NCBI GenBank assembly: GCA_049487715.1
Contig: CP150579.1
Location: 310,001 to 374,000, forward strand
Length of the DNA: 64,000 nt
From: Pycnococcus provasolii
Taxonomy: Eukaryota; Chlorophyta; Pseudoscourfieldiophyceae; Pseudoscourfieldiales
Direction: 5' to 3'
Positions 1-8,909 of this stretch are shown here, piece by piece. Positions within the stretch are counted from its first letter, which is position 1. Each line of letters opens with the position of its first letter. The notes beneath the pieces are model-generated. The model was not told the origin of the DNA and did no database searches. It saw nothing but the letters and a program-made list of their open reading frames with translations. The translations under genes were made by a program, and so were the position numbers.

Positions 1-897
1 GCCGCCGGGGACGCCCCCGCCGCTCAGGCGGAGTACCCACGCAAGCTATGCACCCGCAAAAGGCCGCGCGAGGAGGAGGACATCCAAAGGGGGCCGCCGT
101 GCGTCGACGAGGCGTACCCGCACTTAGCGGCTGAGATGCGCGGACAAGGCGTGCGGCTCGATCTTGGCAAGGGCATGTGGGCGCATCCTATGAAACCTGC
201 GCAGATAGCGAAGTACGGCGAGCAGCACACGTGGATGATGTTATGGGACGCTGGGACCCGCGTCGATGCCCGGCGCATGCCATGTGGCGAGCTGTTTCAC
301 AACATGGAGAAAGTCGCGGAGATCCGTGCATGCGAGACAAGAAATACGCGGGTGGAGATGGCAATCACTCACGGGCTGCCGGCCGACAAGCTAAAGGACA
401 AGCCGCTAGACCTCATCCATTTTATGATCGACCCACGAGGAGACCCAAAAAGGACGCGCGAGACGGATTTTTTCGCGGTATTCGAACCAGACAGCGGCGT
501 CAATCGAGGCTGGCAGAGACCGACGATACTCGAGGCCCACGTGCACATGCGCCCGGGAGAGGTTCAAAAACTCGACTTCGAACGAGAGTTTCCCGCCCTC
601 AGCGCGGCCATTTGTCCCGTGACTGAGCGTATGGCGCGCAAGACGTTCCTCATCGTGCACGGATGTGGTACAGGCGTCGGGGGCGGTTTCCACGGCGAGT
701 ACGGCACGGGTTTGTGGCGCACCAAGACAGAGAAGATGCTGTGGAGCTCCTACGAGACCAGGGGCGAGCCCTTCCCGACGCTTACTGCATTGTTCAGAGC
801 GGTGGACGGCTTCATTGCCGGCGGTTGCCGACGCGACGCTCCGCCCGGAGCGGGAGCCGGAGCGGGAGCCGGAGCGGGAGCAGGAGCTAGAGCCTAG
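1..897 (+). CDS. hypothetical protein, 5'-partial at window edge
   Basis: The frame is open from base 1 to a stop at 895-897, so the start lies before the window; the first in-frame ATG (136) is probably internal. About 298 codons are visible. Third codon positions are GC-rich, as in the other genes here. I recognise no family. Visible features are a basic stretch near the beginning (KRPREEED), a glycine-rich segment (GCGTGVGGGFHGEYGTG) about 75 residues before the end, and a low-complexity Gly-Ala tail coded by a short GGAGCC/GGAGCG tandem repeat (847-890). It is tail-to-tail with the VIR3-like gene. A retroelement or viral origin cannot be excluded. Confidence 0.45.
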   Translation, partial: AAGDAPAAQAEYPRKLCTRKRPREEEDIQRGPPCVDEAYPHLAAEMRGQGVRLDLGKGMWAHPMKPAQIAKYGEQHTWMMLWDAGTRVDARRMPCGELFHNMEKVAEIRACETRNTRVEMAITHGLPADKLKDKPLDLIHFMIDPRGDPKRTRETDFFAVFEPDSGVNRGWQRPTILEAHVHMRPGEVQKLDFEREFPALSAAICPVTERMARKTFLIVHGCGTGVGGGFHGEYGTGLWRTKTEKMLWSSYETRGEPFPTLTALFRAVDGFIAGGCRRDAPPGAGAGAGAGAGAGARA

Positions 898-1041
898 TTC
901 TAAAACGTTTTTTGTAACTTTTCATTTCCAACCAGTGGTTTTTGTAAGGACAATAATCTTAGGGAAATGTGGTCAAGTCGAGTGGCTATCTTACAATGCG
1001 CCATGTACAAAAACGCGCATTGAATGGCACCGGTGAATGGG

Positions 1042-1131
1042 CTGAATGGTGAAAGTGAATGGTGTGAATGGACGACCGCTGGAGCGGCTGGACAGAGTAA
1101 AGTACACTTCATTACTGAATGAGGGATCTCA
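1042..1131 (-). repeat. 3'-UTR repeat element, copy A
   Basis: In the sense of the minus-strand VIR3-like gene this sequence lies about 43 nt after the stop codon and begins TGAGATCCCTCATTCAGTAA. The same block recurs after the stop codons of the IBR5-like gene (16147-16175, short copy) and of the gene at 23729-24802 (23651-23731, long copy). Copies A and C also share about 40 bp of GTGAATGG-type sequence farther downstream. The TGAG/CTCA ends can pair as a small hairpin. Confidence 0.7.
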
Positions 1132-1173
1132 TAAAAATAAATACGAAGCACGAATTCTCATTTCGTACGTGAC

Positions 1174-2532
1174 TCACATGTTCTCGATGGCGGCGATACA
1201 CTCCGCGACGGTCGCGCCACGGCGCATCGCGTCCATGAGGCGGCGGTGCTCCTCTTGACACTCCCGGAGGATTGTCACGCTGTTCAGAACGCTCCACCTC
1301 ACCTGACTGTCCGCGCGCTTTTGCGTAAACCCCAGACTGCGAAACAAGCCGTCAAGCTGCGCAATGTCGTCGACGCCGCCCTCTGCCTGGCCAAACACCA
1401 CGTACTCTGCGGCAATGCCCGCGAGAGCGACGTTGCTGACCGTGTCGAGCGTCGCGCTGCTAATGGAGCCAGCGGCCGTTTCGCGCGCGAACGCGCCGTC
1501 GCAGAACTCCGTACCCGCCTGGGATAGCGCGGCGGTGGGTGGCGGAGGCGCGTTCGTGCCGAACGCCGCGAGGCGCTGCCCCACAGCCTTGCGCAGGGCG
1601 TCGAGCGCCGTGAGCGTGTACCGCTTGGGAAGCAAACCTGTCGTGTACGCGACGAGGAAGTGGCCAGCTTCGTGCACGAGCACGCGGTCCGCGTAGTTCC
1701 CTCCTCCGATGACAGGTGTTCTCGCGGCGGTGTCAATCAGCACGAACGACGCCGCACCGTTCAAGGCGACTGCATCCGCTGTGAGCAGGAAGAGCGTCGT
1801 CGAGGCGAGCCCGAATATGCCCCACGCGCTCAAGTGGAAGGTAAACGTCGTCGCCGCGAGCGCCGCTAGTGCAGCGTACCCTAGTCTCGTTTTCGTCGCG
1901 TTGAGCGTTTGATCCGTGGGTGATAAAAATCTCGACGCTTCGACGTTGTTGAGGCGCAGCTCCGCGAGCGTGTAGTCTCTTTTGGGAACTGCCTGTGTTT
2001 TCGCCCCAAACAGGGGAAGTGTGGAGACCATGGAGATGGCGTCGTCTTCTGCCGCCGCGTCTGCCGCCGTATCGTTCCCACTATGCGCGATCAACGTGTC
2101 CAGCGCTCGAACGTCCAACGAGGGTGCCGACACCGACAAGGGTGCTTGCTCTCCCTCATTGTTATTCTTATTATCGTCGTCGGACGCATTTGCCTGCAAA
2201 CGCGACACGTTTGCCCGTGAATGCCATGACACGCCAAGTAAACAAGTGGTGCCACCACGAAGATTGCGTGGAACAAAAGAAGAAGAAGAAGAAGAAGAAG
2301 AAGAAGACGACGACGCACACTGATGACGACGACGACGATGACCCTTATGTGCGATTCCTGCGTTGCACGCCTGATTCAACATGCATGACTCTTGAAGATG
2401 ACGAGACGGGGAACGCACAGAAACAGAACGCACCGGTGAACGCACCGGTGAACGCACCGCCGGTGAACGCACCGGTGAACGCACATAACGCAAAGATTGC
2501 ACGTGCCTATTCTGCGCGACCATTGGGGCCAT
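1174..2532 (-). CDS. VIR3: VIR3-like plastid membrane metalloprotease (HEAGH, FtsH/M41-related)
   Basis: 452 aa from an ATG at 2532. Residues 287-291 read HEAGH, the zinc-binding helix of M41 (FtsH-type) peptidases, followed by FLVAYTTGLLPKRYT and a C-terminal helical region containing IAAEYVVFGQAEGG, as in the plant VIR3/FtsH-like extracellular protease family (Arabidopsis At1g56180 type), which lacks the AAA ATPase domain. Two hydrophobic segments precede the motif (around residues 215-265), so membrane attachment is likely. The N-terminus is Ser/Arg-rich with VRSP repeats and a serine run coded by a GAA/CTT microsatellite (2275-2308), compatible with a plastid transit peptide. Family assignment is by motif and layout; plastid location is inferred. 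Confidence 0.75.
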   Translation of the reverse strand: MAPMVAQNRHVQSLRYVRSPVRSPAVRSPVRSPVRSVSVRSPSRHLQESCMLNQACNAGIAHKGHRRRRHQCASSSSSSSSSSSSFVPRNLRGGTTCLLGVSWHSRANVSRLQANASDDDNKNNNEGEQAPLSVSAPSLDVRALDTLIAHSGNDTAADAAAEDDAISMVSTLPLFGAKTQAVPKRDYTLAELRLNNVEASRFLSPTDQTLNATKTRLGYAALAALAATTFTFHLSAWGIFGLASTTLFLLTADAVALNGAASFVLIDTAARTPVIGGGNYADRVLVHEAGHFLVAYTTGLLPKRYTLTALDALRKAVGQRLAAFGTNAPPPPTAALSQAGTEFCDGAFARETAAGSISSATLDTVSNVALAGIAAEYVVFGQAEGGVDDIAQLDGLFRSLGFTQKRADSQVRWSVLNSVTILRECQEEHRRLMDAMRRGATVAECIAAIENM

Positions 2533-2852
2533 GACGACAATTCTCTGAAACCCCCGAACTCACGGAACGAAAATCTTATCAAGAATCTTTCCCAAAAGGA
2601 AACCCCGAACGAATTACTTGAAACTGGTGCCCATAAGCGACAAGGACGGATCCCCACAAGCAAGCTGTTGGACGGATCCCCTACCCTATTCTGTCAGGTC
2701 CTTTGAAGGTTCGGCGGCGCCCGGCCCCTTTGGGCTTTTCTCACCTTATCCACAACCACTCTACTCTGTGCTGGTGTCTCTTGGCAAAAACGACGGTGAA
2801 CAAGTACCTGTTGTTGTCTCGCTGTATCTATCCTACAAACAATATCAATACA

Positions 2853-3761
2853 ATGTCCGTCTCTCGCACGTCTGCTCGTTCGTGCCACTCTCATTGTGCC
2901 GGTTCCACTCGGAAGCGTGTCTGTGTCTCAGGACACAGGAGGACGCCTCTGCCAGTGTCAGCCTCCATTAGTGATGCAGGAGAATTGCGTCACTTCCAAG
3001 CTTCTTTTTCGCGCACCATTTCCACGATGCAGAGTCATTGGTGCAGGAGGAGTTCCACAAAGGCGCACGCAGCTGCGGGAGGGGCTGCAGCCGCAGGAGG
3101 AGGTGACGATGACCCGTACGCAATCCTCGGTTGTCCCGAAGGTTCGGACACCGATGCGATCAACCGCGCATACAAGTCCAAGCTGGCACAAAACCGAGGG
3201 AACAAAGACGCGCTCGACGCCATCGAAAGCGCACACAGCCGCATACTCATGAGGCAGCTCACAGACAGAATGAGCGGGAAATCCTCCGCCGTCTCCAAGG
3301 AGGTGGCATTCGCGGACAACTACGGCGTCTACACCAGCGCACCGTGGCTGCCAAGGTGGGCACCTAGCCCCAGGAACGAGGCCATCGTCAACGGCGTCAT
3401 CGCACTCGTATGCATCGCCTGGGCACTGAAGAGCCCGTACGCTCAGCTGCAGCCAGTCATCACCGCGGCTATCATCTTCGTCATCCGACTCGTCCAGAAA
3501 CTGGGACGGTACGGAGAGGCATCCTCACCGTCAGCCAGCCGCGAAGAGCAGAGCCAGGCGTCTTCAAAGAGACTTGCGCGAGGATTCCTGATGACGTTCG
3601 GATCCCTCGGCATGGCTCTTATCCTCGTCAAGTGGCTGCCCAACGCGCTCGCAGAGTCCACGAGCTTCATGCTCCCGCGTTGGTACATGCTCAACATCAC
3701 GACAATCACCAACGTCGTTCCCATCGCCGCCCTCTTCGTCGCTGCGACGCTCTTCCGCTAA
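2853..3761 (+). CDS. CPP1: CPP1/CDF1-like J-domain-like chloroplast membrane protein
   Basis: 302 aa from the ATG at 2853; the longer open frame upstream starts only with TTG. After a Ser/Arg-rich, transit-like N-terminus comes a J-like segment, DDDPYAILGCPEGSDTDAIN (about residues 85-105), with an AYKSKLAQNRG helix but no HPD motif, then four hydrophobic helices in the C-terminal half (for example IVNGVIALVCIAWAL and TNVVPIAALFVAATLF). This order is that of the CPP1 (chaperone-like protein of POR1, also called cell growth defect factor 1) family of cyanobacteria and plastids, which stabilises protochlorophyllide oxidoreductase. It converges on the solenoid gene with 144 bp between them. Confidence 0.8.
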   Translation: MSVSRTSARSCHSHCAGSTRKRVCVSGHRRTPLPVSASISDAGELRHFQASFSRTISTMQSHWCRRSSTKAHAAAGGAAAAGGGDDDPYAILGCPEGSDTDAINRAYKSKLAQNRGNKDALDAIESAHSRILMRQLTDRMSGKSSAVSKEVAFADNYGVYTSAPWLPRWAPSPRNEAIVNGVIALVCIAWALKSPYAQLQPVITAAIIFVIRLVQKLGRYGEASSPSASREEQSQASSKRLARGFLMTFGSLGMALILVKWLPNALAESTSFMLPRWYMLNITTITNVVPIAALFVAATLFR

Positions 3762-3905
3762 AAACTGGGGAAAAGGAGAAAAATAAAAGTAGAATGGAGG
3801 GAGGGAAGAGTCAGAACAAGTTCAAGTCTTGTAATTACATATAAAGGCTTGAATTTTACAGCTTATAGCATCACATATCGTACATAGTTGGTGGTACATC
3901 GTTGT

Positions 3906-5297
3906 TTACAAAAGTGACACAGCCCTGAGACATCCACACACAAAAGCTGCATCGGCCACGCCGCGGCGTGCGTCGCGGCCCAGCAGCTTGCTCAAACGCC
4001 GTGCTTCAGCCTTCGCCGCGGCACAAGAGAGCGCGCCTAGAGCCTCCACCGCGCGTGCGCGCACGAGTCGACGCACAGACGCATCGCAAGGGCCCGTTGA
4101 TCCCTGTGCTGCAACATTACCTAGCGTGCGCGCGAGCGCCAAAGTGGCATCGTAGTTGCTGTCGTCGTCATAGCAAGCACTTCCTCGAAGCCACGCGCCA
4201 ACGGAATGAAGTCCAAACGAGAGCATTAAGGGGCTACCCATCTTAGCCAGCGAAGCTAGCCAACGCTGAGCGAGACGGAGAGACGCATTCACGGGAAGCT
4301 GGGAACAGGCGGTAGCGACAATGCGAATAGCCTCGTCGCTTGCACGACCGGCGTGACTGCACAGAGCATCCACGATAGCCACGAGTGCGTCATCGCCGCC
4401 ACGGTCGGGAGCCTGGCAGAGAGCCTTCACAAAGCCGATGGCGTCGGTGCGCCGAGGTGCATGTGCACTCGTTGCGTCATGTGCCACCGCCGCCGCCACT
4501 GTTGGCAGCGATACGAACGTGGTAATCGCTGGCGACGCGCACGCGGCTGTGCCACTCTGATCCAATGCCTCGGCGGCGGCGACAATCTCCGCAGCGCCCT
4601 CAACAGATCCAGAAAACGGCGCGAATGCGGCGGCAAATGCGCCGCACGCGCCGCGCGAAAGCAGGCAGAGGTGCACGGCGAATGACGGCGAGGCGACACG
4701 GCGGATCAGCCTGAGATGCGGTTCGCACACCTTACCGAGCTGTGCGACATCCGGCATCCAAAGAGAAGTGAGTGCGGGCATAAGTGCCTCTGCGAGTCGA
4801 CGCGCCGTGTCGTCGTGACATTCGCCTTCCGCAAAGAGCGACATGCACAGCAACGCCGCAGCGCAGTGCGGCGGAAGCGGATCTGAAATCGCACTCGTAA
4901 AGGTGTCGTGCGCACAATTGTCACGTACGACGATGCAAAGCTGAATCGCCGCAACAAAGCCGGAAACAAGCGACTTGACATGTTCCAAGGGCGTAAGGCG
5001 TGCGGCAAGCTCCATACGGAATTCACGGTGCTTCCCGTGCTCTTCGATGACGGAAGCGGCTTTCTTCTGAGCCTCCTCATCGGCCGTACCTGATGCCGCA
5101 GCCGCCTCGCAGAGAAAGAGTGCCTCTGCGCATTGAGCCGCCGGCATCATCGTCGTCGTCGTTGTCGTCGTCGTCGTCGTCTGTGCCGCGCTGTTGGTCT
5201 GGGGCATCTGCACAACCCTTGGTGACGTCGATGAGGAGCTCATCACCATACGAGATGCCGCACATAGATATGCCGTGGCAATCGTATCATTCTTCAC
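3906..5297 (-). CDS. alpha-solenoid (HEAT-like) protein, C-terminal part after a frame change
   Basis: The open frame continues the gene at 5287-6627 rather than being a separate gene: it has no ATG at its upstream end (the first start-like codon is GTG), and the reading frame before it gives RLTAIAKQVEHLVVKN, which joins sensibly to the upstream product. Roughly 460 residues of Ala/Leu-rich helical repeats follow, with a poly-Thr run coded by an ACG repeat near 5150-5180. The C-terminus (ALGALSCAAAKAEARRLSKL) looks like HEAT/armadillo helices. No catalytic motif is seen and I cannot name the family. Confidence 0.6.
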   Translation of the reverse strand: MKNDTIATAYLCAASRMVMSSSSTSPRVVQMPQTNSAAQTTTTTTTTTTMMPAAQCAEALFLCEAAAASGTADEEAQKKAASVIEEHGKHREFRMELAARLTPLEHVKSLVSGFVAAIQLCIVVRDNCAHDTFTSAISDPLPPHCAAALLCMSLFAEGECHDDTARRLAEALMPALTSLWMPDVAQLGKVCEPHLRLIRRVASPSFAVHLCLLSRGACGAFAAAFAPFSGSVEGAAEIVAAAEALDQSGTAACASPAITTFVSLPTVAAAVAHDATSAHAPRRTDAIGFVKALCQAPDRGGDDALVAIVDALCSHAGRASDEAIRIVATACSQLPVNASLRLAQRWLASLAKMGSPLMLSFGLHSVGAWLRGSACYDDDSNYDATLALARTLGNVAAQGSTGPCDASVRRLVRARAVEALGALSCAAAKAEARRLSKLLGRDARRGVADAAFVCGCLRAVSLL

Positions 5298-6627
5298 GAC
5301 AAGATGCTCTACCTGCTTTGCAATGGCAGTCAGACGTGAACTTTTCTCTGTAGACCTCCGCCCACCTAATCAAATTCCAGCCAAGCGTGTACGCCGCAAT
5401 GCCACTCACAGGCTCGCCCAAGTACGCGTTGAGCGCGTGGGAACAAACGCGAAGTACCATGTCATCATCGTCGGGATTGTTCGCAGCGTGCCAAGCTACG
5501 AGAGCAAGAGGCGGAGACGTGGTGTTGGCACTGACGTGTGATGGATTGGACGGGTCTCTCGGCACATGATCCTCTGCGGCTGCACGCAAGGCTTCCCTCC
5601 ACGCGCTGTCTTGGTTGAGAAGGCTGCCACGTGCTGCGAGAAATGTGCGAGGTGCACGCTTTGCTAGATCAACGAGCGGCAGCGTCGTCGCCGTCGACAC
5701 GATTGGCTGCAGAGCTGTGACGAGTACCGAGCTGACATGATCATTTTCCGAGCGCGCGTCACGAAGTAGTTGTTCGAGCAGAGGGACGAGGGTGCGCTGC
5801 ACACGATGTTGCGCGGTAGCTGCTCGGCACACGACTTCACCGGCGTTTTGCGTTTTGGTAAGAGGCGTCAACTTTGTGGCATCGCTTTCCCGTCGAAGTG
5901 CGTGAACGAGAAGGTGTATGGGCGCTGGCAAGGTGGTGGTGGTGGTGGTCGTCGTCATAGCTGTTGATTTCCAGCTTGCACCTTCCAAGGCGGCTTGCAC
6001 GGACGCCCGTACGGCTGCATCCCAGATGTCATCACGTTCTTCTTCTTCGTCGTCGTCGTCGGTGATGACGGGTGTTGCGTGCAGAGCGCCCTCGATCATC
6101 GCCGGAAACTCAGGCAACGTTTTGCACTTTTCGTGCCGTATGCAAGCCGCGAGGAGTGCCGCGAGGTATGCATCTTCATCCGGCGCTTGCGCGATTCCCT
6201 CAAGTTTCAACGTGTGACCGTGCGCGTGCTTGTGCAAGCCAGCGAGCGTCGTCAACATCGCATCCGCGGAAATGTCCTGCGAATATTGGAATACGCGTAC
6301 AAGAACATCGTATCGAATATTCATCATCATCACCAGCTGTGCTTCTGAAGAATCGCCACATGAGGTTGTGACAACATCATCGTTCGAGGCAGCTGACAAA
6401 GAAAACCAGTGAAGCAGACGTGAGAGATCACGAGCAAACCGTGCAGATGACGACAAGGAGGATGAAGGCAAGGGAGGAGAATGACTACAAGCAGGAGCAC
6501 CAGATTGACCACCAGGACCAGCAGAATGAGCACCAGCACTAGAATGACCACCAGCACCAAGCACCTTCTTCGCGTCGCCTGCTTCGTTTATGGTGGTGTT
6601 GTCTAAAAAAGCGTCACGCGTCGCCAT
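5287..6627 (-). CDS. alpha-solenoid (HEAT-like) protein, N-terminal part
   Basis: ATG at 6627. About 430 residues precede the point where the reading must move by +1 (between about 5330 and 5355) to continue in 3906-5297; the frame as written ends a few codons later in an Arg/Cys-rich tail. With the downstream part the protein would be about 890 aa. Segments include an acidic run (TDDDDEEEERDD) and a poly-Thr run, both microsatellite coded, in an otherwise helical, Ala/Leu-rich sequence. Family unknown. Interruption of a single gene is supported by matching composition, the short overlap of the two frames and the missing ATG in the second. Confidence 0.6.
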   Translation of the reverse strand: MATRDAFLDNTTINEAGDAKKVLGAGGHSSAGAHSAGPGGQSGAPACSHSPPLPSSSLSSSARFARDLSRLLHWFSLSAASNDDVVTTSCGDSSEAQLVMMMNIRYDVLVRVFQYSQDISADAMLTTLAGLHKHAHGHTLKLEGIAQAPDEDAYLAALLAACIRHEKCKTLPEFPAMIEGALHATPVITDDDDEEEERDDIWDAAVRASVQAALEGASWKSTAMTTTTTTTTLPAPIHLLVHALRRESDATKLTPLTKTQNAGEVVCRAATAQHRVQRTLVPLLEQLLRDARSENDHVSSVLVTALQPIVSTATTLPLVDLAKRAPRTFLAARGSLLNQDSAWREALRAAAEDHVPRDPSNPSHVSANTTSPPLALVAWHAANNPDDDDMVLRVCSHALNAYLGEPVSGIAAYTLGWNLIRWAEVYREKFTSDCHCKAGRASCREE

Positions 6628-6712
6628 ACCAATCCCAACCTATCCCAAATCCAAAGGGCAGAATGGGGGGGGCGGGAAACATACAACATGTGGAATAGGC
6701 GGACAGCCTAGC

Positions 6713-7111
6713 CTAAGAGTAGCGGGTCTCGGGGTTGGGGAGAGTAGTACTTAGGAAGTAGTTAGGGGTTTGGTCGTTTTCTTTTTGGTCGTTTTCTTTT
6801 TGGTTGATGCAGGTCAGCCCCTTCCGGCCACCTTTAATTAGGCCCTGATTCAGGCGAAAAACGAGTGGCCGCGCAGCGGCTGCCCCCCCCGCTTCCCAGT
6901 ACGCGCTGTACGCGCTTCTTCGCCTCGCCTCGCGAGCGCGCACGGCGTCGGGATTTTCGTCGTTCTGCTTGATGGACGCACCGGCCCATCCGAGCAGCAC
7001 GGGAAGCCATGAGGCGAGGTGCTGCGCGCCAAGGTAGAAAAGCATCGCGCCAGGCACTTGAGGCAGGTGAGTGATGATTGCCCAGAATGCTCCCGCGGCG
7101 TTTGCGTCCAT
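6713..7111 (-). CDS. small hypothetical protein or gene fragment beside retroelement debris
   Basis: 132 codons from the ATG at 7111. The first 85 residues have GC-rich third positions and a hydrophobic, helix-like stretch (GAFWAIITHLPQVPGAMLFY, then LASWLPVLLGWAGAS); the last 45 residues are coded by simple repeats (KENDQKENDQ) and are probably read-through. No family recognised. It lies immediately downstream of a retrotransposon RT remnant on the same strand and may belong to that element or be a captured host fragment. Confidence 0.25.
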   Translation of the reverse strand: MDANAAGAFWAIITHLPQVPGAMLFYLGAQHLASWLPVLLGWAGASIKQNDENPDAVRAREARRRSAYSAYWEAGGAAAARPLVFRLNQGLIKGGRKGLTCINQKENDQKENDQTPNYFLSTTLPNPETRYS

Positions 7112-7305
7112 TGCGCGGGTTCGGGTACATCCGTGCAACTTCTGTTCCGTCCAACTCCCTCAATCTTGCTTCGCGTGCTTGTGCTGCTGGTGTTGCAGGA
7201 GGATGGTAACCGGTGTCCGTTTCTTCACCAACTCGTTTGTCTGTCCACTGCACACCCTTGGCTTTGCACTCGTGACAGAGCCACCGGTTCTCTCGCTGAG
7301 AATGA

Positions 7306-7527
7306 TCACCAGGTGGCAAGCACGCCAGATGCCACCATTGCAGCCTCTGGGGTGATGCCGTCGCCGCCCACCTCGTGCCCGAGGAACTGCATCGTCGGAC
7401 CTCCTACCTTGCACTTGGTCGGATGCGCCTTCAATCCGGTGCGGCGCAACATCTGCAGCACCTTCTTGAGTACCTCCAAATGCCCGTTGAATGATTCGTG
7501 CATGCACATCAGGTCATCAATATAGCA
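7306..7527 (-). pseudogene. Ty3/gypsy-type reverse transcriptase fragment
   Basis: Read from 7527 on the minus strand the sequence gives CYIDDLMCMHESFNGHLEVL, the YxDD catalytic core of a Ty3/gypsy RT with its downstream helix, followed by LRRTGLKAHPTKCKVG and FLGHEVGGDGITP, both classic for this family. The palm and fingers before YIDD and the thumb/RNase H after are missing, and the frame stops at 7306. Only about 70 codons of the RT remain. Confidence 0.7.
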
Positions 7528-8446
7528 CGTTTCTCAGGGCAGCAACGCCCCCCGAAAGGAGGTGGTATGCGCGGTTGTCCATGTATCCGAGCCAGCGCCG
7601 CTGTGCGGGATCGCCCGCGATCGCCGCGGCGAACGCCCCGCCCATGCCGGCAACCTCGAGTCCGTTGATACCCCCGACGCCTTCGCGGCCCGCGGACGTC
7701 TCGCGTTGCAGATGCCTGCCCCGCACGCTCGCGCCCACGCCGTACGATGTCGATGCGTCCGAGTAGACGACGCCGTGCGGCCACGTCAACGCCTCGCGGA
7801 TAGGCAAACAGCACCATCGGCTCTTGGACAGCCAAGCGACGTCGTACGCCTCGAGCTTCGGGATGAAGATGTGGCGCAGAGCCTCGTCGCACGCTGACGT
7901 CCACTGTACCGGGTCCGGTGCCCCCCCAGCGGCAGGGTGGAGCAGCCGATAGAACTCGGGCAGGTAAATGCTCAGCCACCGACTGGCGTCCGCCACGCTG
8001 TTCAGCCGCCCTACCATGCGTTCCGCAGTGCGGCGCGGCATCCATGCGTCTACCGCGAACGTGACCAGCAGCCGTTGGAACGCCGCGGCGTATAACGTCG
8101 CGCGCAGCCGTGATACCCGGAGCATTTGGCCCGGCAGGTCAACTTCCCGACCTAGCACCACGATTATGCGCCCCTGCGTGTCTTTCAGAGCGTCGAACGA
8201 TTCGCCGAGCTCAGCGCCTTCGAGGACCGTTACGAGATGCACGGCTGTCGCCCCAAACGGAGACGCGGCCCAGAAGTGGTCGTCCGCGTACGCCCGTAAA
8301 GGAGGAGGGAGCAAGGGAAAGGCCGCCCCCCGGGCGGCCTTTCCATGGGGCGTGAAGGGAACCTCCCTTCTCGGCGTGCCCCCTGTAGAAAACCCCAAAT
8401 TTCCGTGTGAACACTGGAAATGTGGGCCCAACTTCATGCATTCCAA
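7526..8446 (-). pseudogene. DIRS-like reverse transcriptase/RNase H fragment
   Basis: About 307 codons without an ATG at the upstream end (first start-like codon is TTG). It contains the YADD catalytic motif (RAYADDHFWAA), a downstream LGREVDLPGQ segment, and RNase H acidic residues in the expected order: VVYSDAS (Asp), INGLEVAG (Glu) and GYMDNRAY (Asp). This arrangement with no gypsy-type spacer resembles DIRS/Ngaro-type polyproteins. The sequence before YADD (STGGTPRREVPFTPHG) is not RT-like, so the RT is truncated at its fingers. It ends where the gypsy fragment begins. Confidence 0.6.
8318..8342. repeat. perfect 11-bp inverted repeat with 3-nt loop
   Basis: AAAGGCCGCCC (8318-8328) and GGGCGGCCTTT (8332-8342) are exact reverse complements around CCC. 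It lies at the truncated 5' side of the RT/RNase H fragment, within sequence that does not look like RT, so it may mark an insertion or rearrangement junction. Confidence 0.6.
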
Positions 8447-8909
8447 GCCCTTCCCCCTCCTCCCCGCCCCCCTTATGCTCAGCTCTCATTCTTCATTCTT
8501 CATCTCTTAATGGCGTGCACTGATGATGGCGTGCGGTACTGAATGAACGGCTTGATGTGAGCGAGTGCTGACGCGGAGGTGTTTTGTGGTTTTTGGGAAT
8601 AACATTTTTTTTCTTTTTTTTTTTTGTGTGTGAAAAGCCGCATGTGTTAACAATCAAAAGGTGGGTAGAGGATGGTGAAAACCATCATAATACTTTCACG
8701 ACAAAATGGCCCTGTATGGGCCCGGTATTTACATATAATCTTTTTAAAAGACTTTTATGTAACCGATGGCGGCAACTGTGACAATTTCAAAGGCAACCTT
8801 GTAACAACGTTGTTCAACCTCTCACCTTGACCCACTTGTCCTCGCTCGCACTAATATGTTGACAATTCTTACAGGTTGGTAGTTTATATTTTTAAAAAAG
8901 TTCAGAGGT
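8447..8909. other. spacer: retroelement edge and SET gene 3' flank
   Basis: No gene seen. Contains GTGCACT/GGCGTGC short repeats (8512-8540), a T-rich run (8604-8627), and AT-rich sequence before the SET gene stop codon. Presumably holds the SET gene 3' UTR. Confidence 0.5.

Larger units (their letters stand above)
7130..8446 (-). mobile_element. chimeric, degenerate retrotransposon (Ty3/gypsy piece joined to DIRS-like RT/RNase H)
   Basis: On the minus strand two retroelement coding fragments abut at about 7527: a DIRS-like RT/RNase H fragment (upstream, 7526-8446) and a Ty3/gypsy-type RT core (7306-7527). Downstream (7160-7319) another open stretch has a Cys motif, CHECKAKG. None is full length, frames change between pieces, and no LTRs or recombinase were seen, so this is debris rather than an active element. 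Confidence 0.6.
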
